Shown piece by piece: positions 61,548-64,000 of a stretch of DNA of 64,000 nucleotides. The DNA comes from Elainella saxicola E1. GTDB lineage: Bacteria; Cyanobacteriota; Cyanobacteriia; Elainellales; Elainellaceae. The notes below the pieces were generated by a model. It saw only the letters and a program-made list of their open reading frames with translations. It was not told the origin of the DNA and searched no databases. The number at the start of each line of letters is the position of its first letter. Within the stretch, counting starts at the first letter, position 1. A program made the position numbers and the translations under genes. The DNA lies in assembly GCA_002796835.1 (NCBI GenBank), contig LUGL01000067.1, forward strand, positions 1 through 64,000, written 5' to 3'.

Positions 61548-63368
61548 ATGCCTCATCCCGTTCTACAACTCTGTAATCTATCCGTTAATTTTCAGCAGGA
61601 ACAGCAATTGATTCCAGCCGTCAAAAATGTCTCCTTCGGTATCATGCCGGGGGAGATTCTTTGTGTTGTGGGAGAATCAGGTTCTGGGAAGTCGGTTACT
61701 TCTTTAGCGGTGATCGGATTGCTGGTTGCTTCGGCCCAAGTTCAAGGCGAAATTTGGTTTGCTCATCCTCAACGCGCTGAACCTGTGAATTTGTTGACCT
61801 TAATGCCGGACGATCGACGGCAATATCGGGGTGGACAAATTGCCATGATCTTCCAAGAACCCATGACTTCGCTCAATCCGGTATATACCTGCGGTGATCA
61901 AGTTGTCGAAGCAATTTTATTACACTCGCAGATATCGCGAGATGAAGCCTATGGACGTGCGGTTGATTTATTTCGAGAAGTGAAATTGCCGGATCCGGAA
62001 GGGATGATGGAACGTTATCCGCATCAGCTTTCGGGCGGGCAAATTCAGCGCGTGATGATTGCCATGGCATTAAGCGGAAATCCAACTTTGCTGATTGCGG
62101 ATGAACCAACGACTGCATTAGATGTCACGATCCAGGCAACGATCCTGGAACTACTGCGAGAAATTCGCGATCGCCGCAATATGGCCATTCTGTTTATCAC
62201 GCATGATATGGGCGTTGTTTCAGAAATTGCCGATCGCGTGGTGGTGATGTATCGCGGACAGGTGATGGAAGATGCCAATGTCTATGACCTATTTGCCACG
62301 CCCCAACATCCCTATACCAAAGGCTTGTTGAACTGTCGGCCCCAAACCGATCGGCGGTTAAAGCGGCTGCCGACCGTATCTGATTTCATGCAGCTAGTGA
62401 CGAATGCAGAAGGCCAACCCGAAATTGTGCCGCAACCCCTGAGCGTGATTGAGAATAATCCGCGCTTTGTTCCTGTCAGTCTCGCCGAACAGGAGCAGCG
62501 ATCGCAGCAGCTTATCCAGCAACAACCTTTGCTGACCGTTCAGCATTTAACCAAAAGTTATCCGGTGCGAACGGGTCTGTTGGAACGATCGGCCTTATTC
62601 AATGCGGTGGATGATGTCAGCTTTGATGTTTATCCAGGTGAAACCCTGGGGCTGGTAGGTGAATCAGGCTGTGGAAAATCGACTTTGAGTCGGGTGTTGC
62701 TGCGCTTAATTGAGCCAACAGCAGGAGAAGTCTGGTTTGATGGTCAACCTGTTTTTCAGTTGCAGGATGCGGCTCTGCGTCAACTGCGCCAGCAAATGCA
62801 AATTGTTTTTCAAAATCCTTACGGCTCGATGGATCCGCGTCAAAGCATCGGCTCGGCGTTAATGGAGCCCATGGTAATTCATCAGATTGGCGGGTCACAG
62901 CAGGAACGTTATCAGAAAGCGGTTTCACTGTTGGAACGGGTTGGTTTAGATGCGAGCGCCATGAACCGGATGCCTCATGAATTTTCAGGTGGACAGCAGC
63001 AGCGCATTTGCATCGCCCGCACCCTCACTTGCAATCCGCGTTTCATTATCTGCGATGAGTCAGTGTCCGCATTGGATGTTTCAGTACAGGCCCAGGTGCT
63101 CAATTTGCTGAAGGATTTACAGCAGGATTTTGGCTTGACTTATATTTTCATCTCTCATGATCTAAGCGTGGTCAAGTTTGTTAGCGATCGAATTATGGTG
63201 ATGAATCGCGGCAAGATCGAAGAGATTGGTCCGGCAGAAACGATCTACAACCATCCGACTCGCGACTATACCCGTCAACTCATTCACGCCATTCCGGCTG
63301 CGACCCTTGAAATAATTAAGGCGCGGCAAATGCAGCGCCCTCAATCTGATATTCCTGAAATTGCCTGA
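61548..63368 (+). CDS. Fused Dpp/Opp-type double ABC ATPase (DppD-DppF, GsiA-like)
   Basis: A 606-residue ATPase with two complete ABC domains. Domain 1: Walker A GESGSGKS (42-49), signature [15 protein letters not shown], Walker [15 protein letters not shown]. Domain 2: Walker A GESGCGKS (371-378), signature [15 protein letters not shown], Walker B with DESVSALD in place of the usual DEPVSALD; the catalytic Glu is kept. A C-terminal oligopeptide-transport (OTCN-like) region follows each ABC half. Divergent from the receptor and permease genes; probably powers that importer. The Pro-to-Ser change next to the catalytic Glu is unusual. Confidence 0.9.
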   Translation: MPHPVLQLCNLSVNFQQEQQLIPAVKNVSFGIMPGEILCVVGESGSGKSVTSLAVIGLLVASAQVQGEIWFAHPQRAEPVNLLTLMPDDRRQYRGGQIAMIFQEPMTSLNPVYTCGDQVVEAILLHSQISRDEAYGRAVDLFREVKLPDPEGMMERYPHQLSGGQIQRVMIAMALSGNPTLLIADEPTTALDVTIQATILELLREIRDRRNMAILFITHDMGVVSEIADRVVVMYRGQVMEDANVYDLFATPQHPYTKGLLNCRPQTDRRLKRLPTVSDFMQLVTNAEGQPEIVPQPLSVIENNPRFVPVSLAEQEQRSQQLIQQQPLLTVQHLTKSYPVRTGLLERSALFNAVDDVSFDVYPGETLGLVGESGCGKSTLSRVLLRLIEPTAGEVWFDGQPVFQLQDAALRQLRQQMQIVFQNPYGSMDPRQSIGSALMEPMVIHQIGGSQQERYQKAVSLLERVGLDASAMNRMPHEFSGGQQQRICIARTLTCNPRFIICDESVSALDVSVQAQVLNLLKDLQQDFGLTYIFISHDLSVVKFVSDRIMVMNRGKIEEIGPAETIYNHPTRDYTRQLIHAIPAATLEIIKARQMQRPQSDIPEIA

Positions 63369-63373
63369 CTGCC

Positions 63374-64000
63374 TCAAAGCGTTTGATCGGTGGGTTGATC
63401 AGACGGAACCTCGGCTCCTGCTTCAGGCTGAACCTGAGATGGATCGGTTGCTTCTGCCGGAGTTGCTTCTGGCGTAACAGGCTCTGGGGTCGCAACGGCT
63501 TCTGGAGACGGCGCAACGGGGGAAGGCGCTACCGGCGTCGGCATGGCTTGAGGTGGCAACGTCATGGTTGGGGAAACCGTAGGAGTTGGCATCCCTGGAG
63601 TCATCGGCGTTGGCATACCCGGAGCCATTGGTTGCGGAGTGGTCTGCGTCGGCGGAATTGGGCTTGGCGTCAGCACTGGTTGACCGCCAAACTGCTCATA
63701 GACGATCGCCGCAATTTGCCGAATTAATTCTTGAGCCCGCGAATCATTATGAGGTCGCTTCACCATGGCCGCGATCGCATAGCGCCGACCGGTCGGCAGA
63801 TCGATGATGCCCACATCTCCAACCAGCGAACCAATATCACCTGTTTTATGGGCGATCGTTGATCCGGGTGCAAGGACGCTTGGCAGCAGGGTATCGGTCT
63901 GGGTACGCCGCATGATATCAAAGGCTCGATCGCGCGATTTCATAGACAGCAATTTGCCATCATTAATTAATGAAAGCAAGCTGACCAACTCTTTCGGCGA
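63374..64000 (-). CDS. Serine hydrolase (class A beta-lactamase-like), C-terminal part
   Basis: The reading frame runs off the right edge; only the C-terminal 208 residues are visible. They contain SPKELVSLLSLINDGKLLS, DTLLPSVLAPGSTIAHKTGD (KTG box) and RRYAIAAMVKRP, the pattern of the class A serine hydrolase fold near its end. The catalytic Ser-x-x-Lys lies outside the window. After the domain comes a Pro-rich, low-complexity tail with PTPMTPGMPTP and PSPVAPSPEA. It converges on the fused ATPase gene with 5 bp between stops. Such proteins in cyanobacteria are often periplasmic and of unknown substrate; they are not necessarily beta-lactamases. Confidence 0.75.
   Translation of the reverse strand, partial: SPKELVSLLSLINDGKLLSMKSRDRAFDIMRRTQTDTLLPSVLAPGSTIAHKTGDIGSLVGDVGIIDLPTGRRYAIAAMVKRPHNDSRAQELIRQIAAIVYEQFGGQPVLTPSPIPPTQTTPQPMAPGMPTPMTPGMPTPTVSPTMTLPPQAMPTPVAPSPVAPSPEAVATPEPVTPEATPAEATDPSQVQPEAGAEVPSDQPTDQTL

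Noticed and set aside
63374-64000. A true beta-lactamase resistance gene
   Set aside because: Only the KTG half of the fold is visible and the tail is Pro-rich; cyanobacterial serine hydrolases of this type are usually not resistance enzymes.

Overview
The window is cyanobacterial chromosome. The HIP1 octamer GCGATCGC recurs in it (for example at 945-952), and many genes belong to families largely confined to cyanobacteria (DUF3086, DUF3119, a solanesyl-diphosphate synthase, thylakoid-type Na+/H+ antiporter). A hetZ-patU pair points to a filamentous lineage, perhaps Leptolyngbya- or Oscillatoria-like. No rRNA, tRNA, CRISPR array or prophage was seen. The species is not determinable by reading.

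Layout. 1-740: the 5' part of an ISKra4-type insertion sequence that appears to interrupt a small gene. 1055-4134: a large membrane protein of unknown function and a GlsB/YeaQ-type stress protein. 4316-12312 (minus): one eight-gene operon holding a BMP/Nup-type ABC importer, a formamidase, two isochorismatase-fold amidohydrolases resembling biuret hydrolase and a free-standing allophanate-hydrolase C-terminal-like protein. A perfect NtcA palindrome (12486-12499) lies upstream, so this is probably a nitrogen-scavenging system for small amides or ureides. 13426-19026: an 1866-residue hybrid histidine kinase. 19266-23179: small conserved proteins, a HutX-like protein and a TgpA-like membrane protein whose transglutaminase triad looks degenerate. 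23421-25632: patU and hetZ. 26324-29238: sds and murI, separated by about 1.1 kb that contains a possible small membrane-protein ORF and a bidirectional terminator. 29506-38311: antiporter, nitrilase-family amidase, rpsU, murF, a SIMPL protein, plsY and the DUF3086-DUF3119-MlaE-type permease group.

38725-46735: a small membrane protein, a subtilisin-like protease with five N-terminal PPC domains, an M16 peptidase pair (one catalytic, one without the zinc motif) and an intergenic region rich in inverted repeats. 46736-50431: a STAND protein with HTH, NB-ARC and 14 WD40 repeats. 50402-54359: a YvcK-like protein, then the ATPase and MCE protein of a lipid transporter whose permease is probably the one at 37517. 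54410-57235: purQ and a zinc-ribbon/PP2C phosphatase. 57444-63368: a Dpp/Opp-type importer with a divergently transcribed fused double ATPase. 63374-64000: a serine hydrolase cut by the window edge.

The most coherent biological unit is the 4.3-12.5 kb nitrogen operon. The least explained are the dispersed hairpin repeats (8.95, 12.85 and 46.03 kb), the nested inverted repeats before the STAND gene and the tandem repeats between the yvcK-like gene and mlaF. Start codons were often moved inward from the longest ORF where a ribosome-binding site or family N-terminus supported it; these choices are stated entry by entry.
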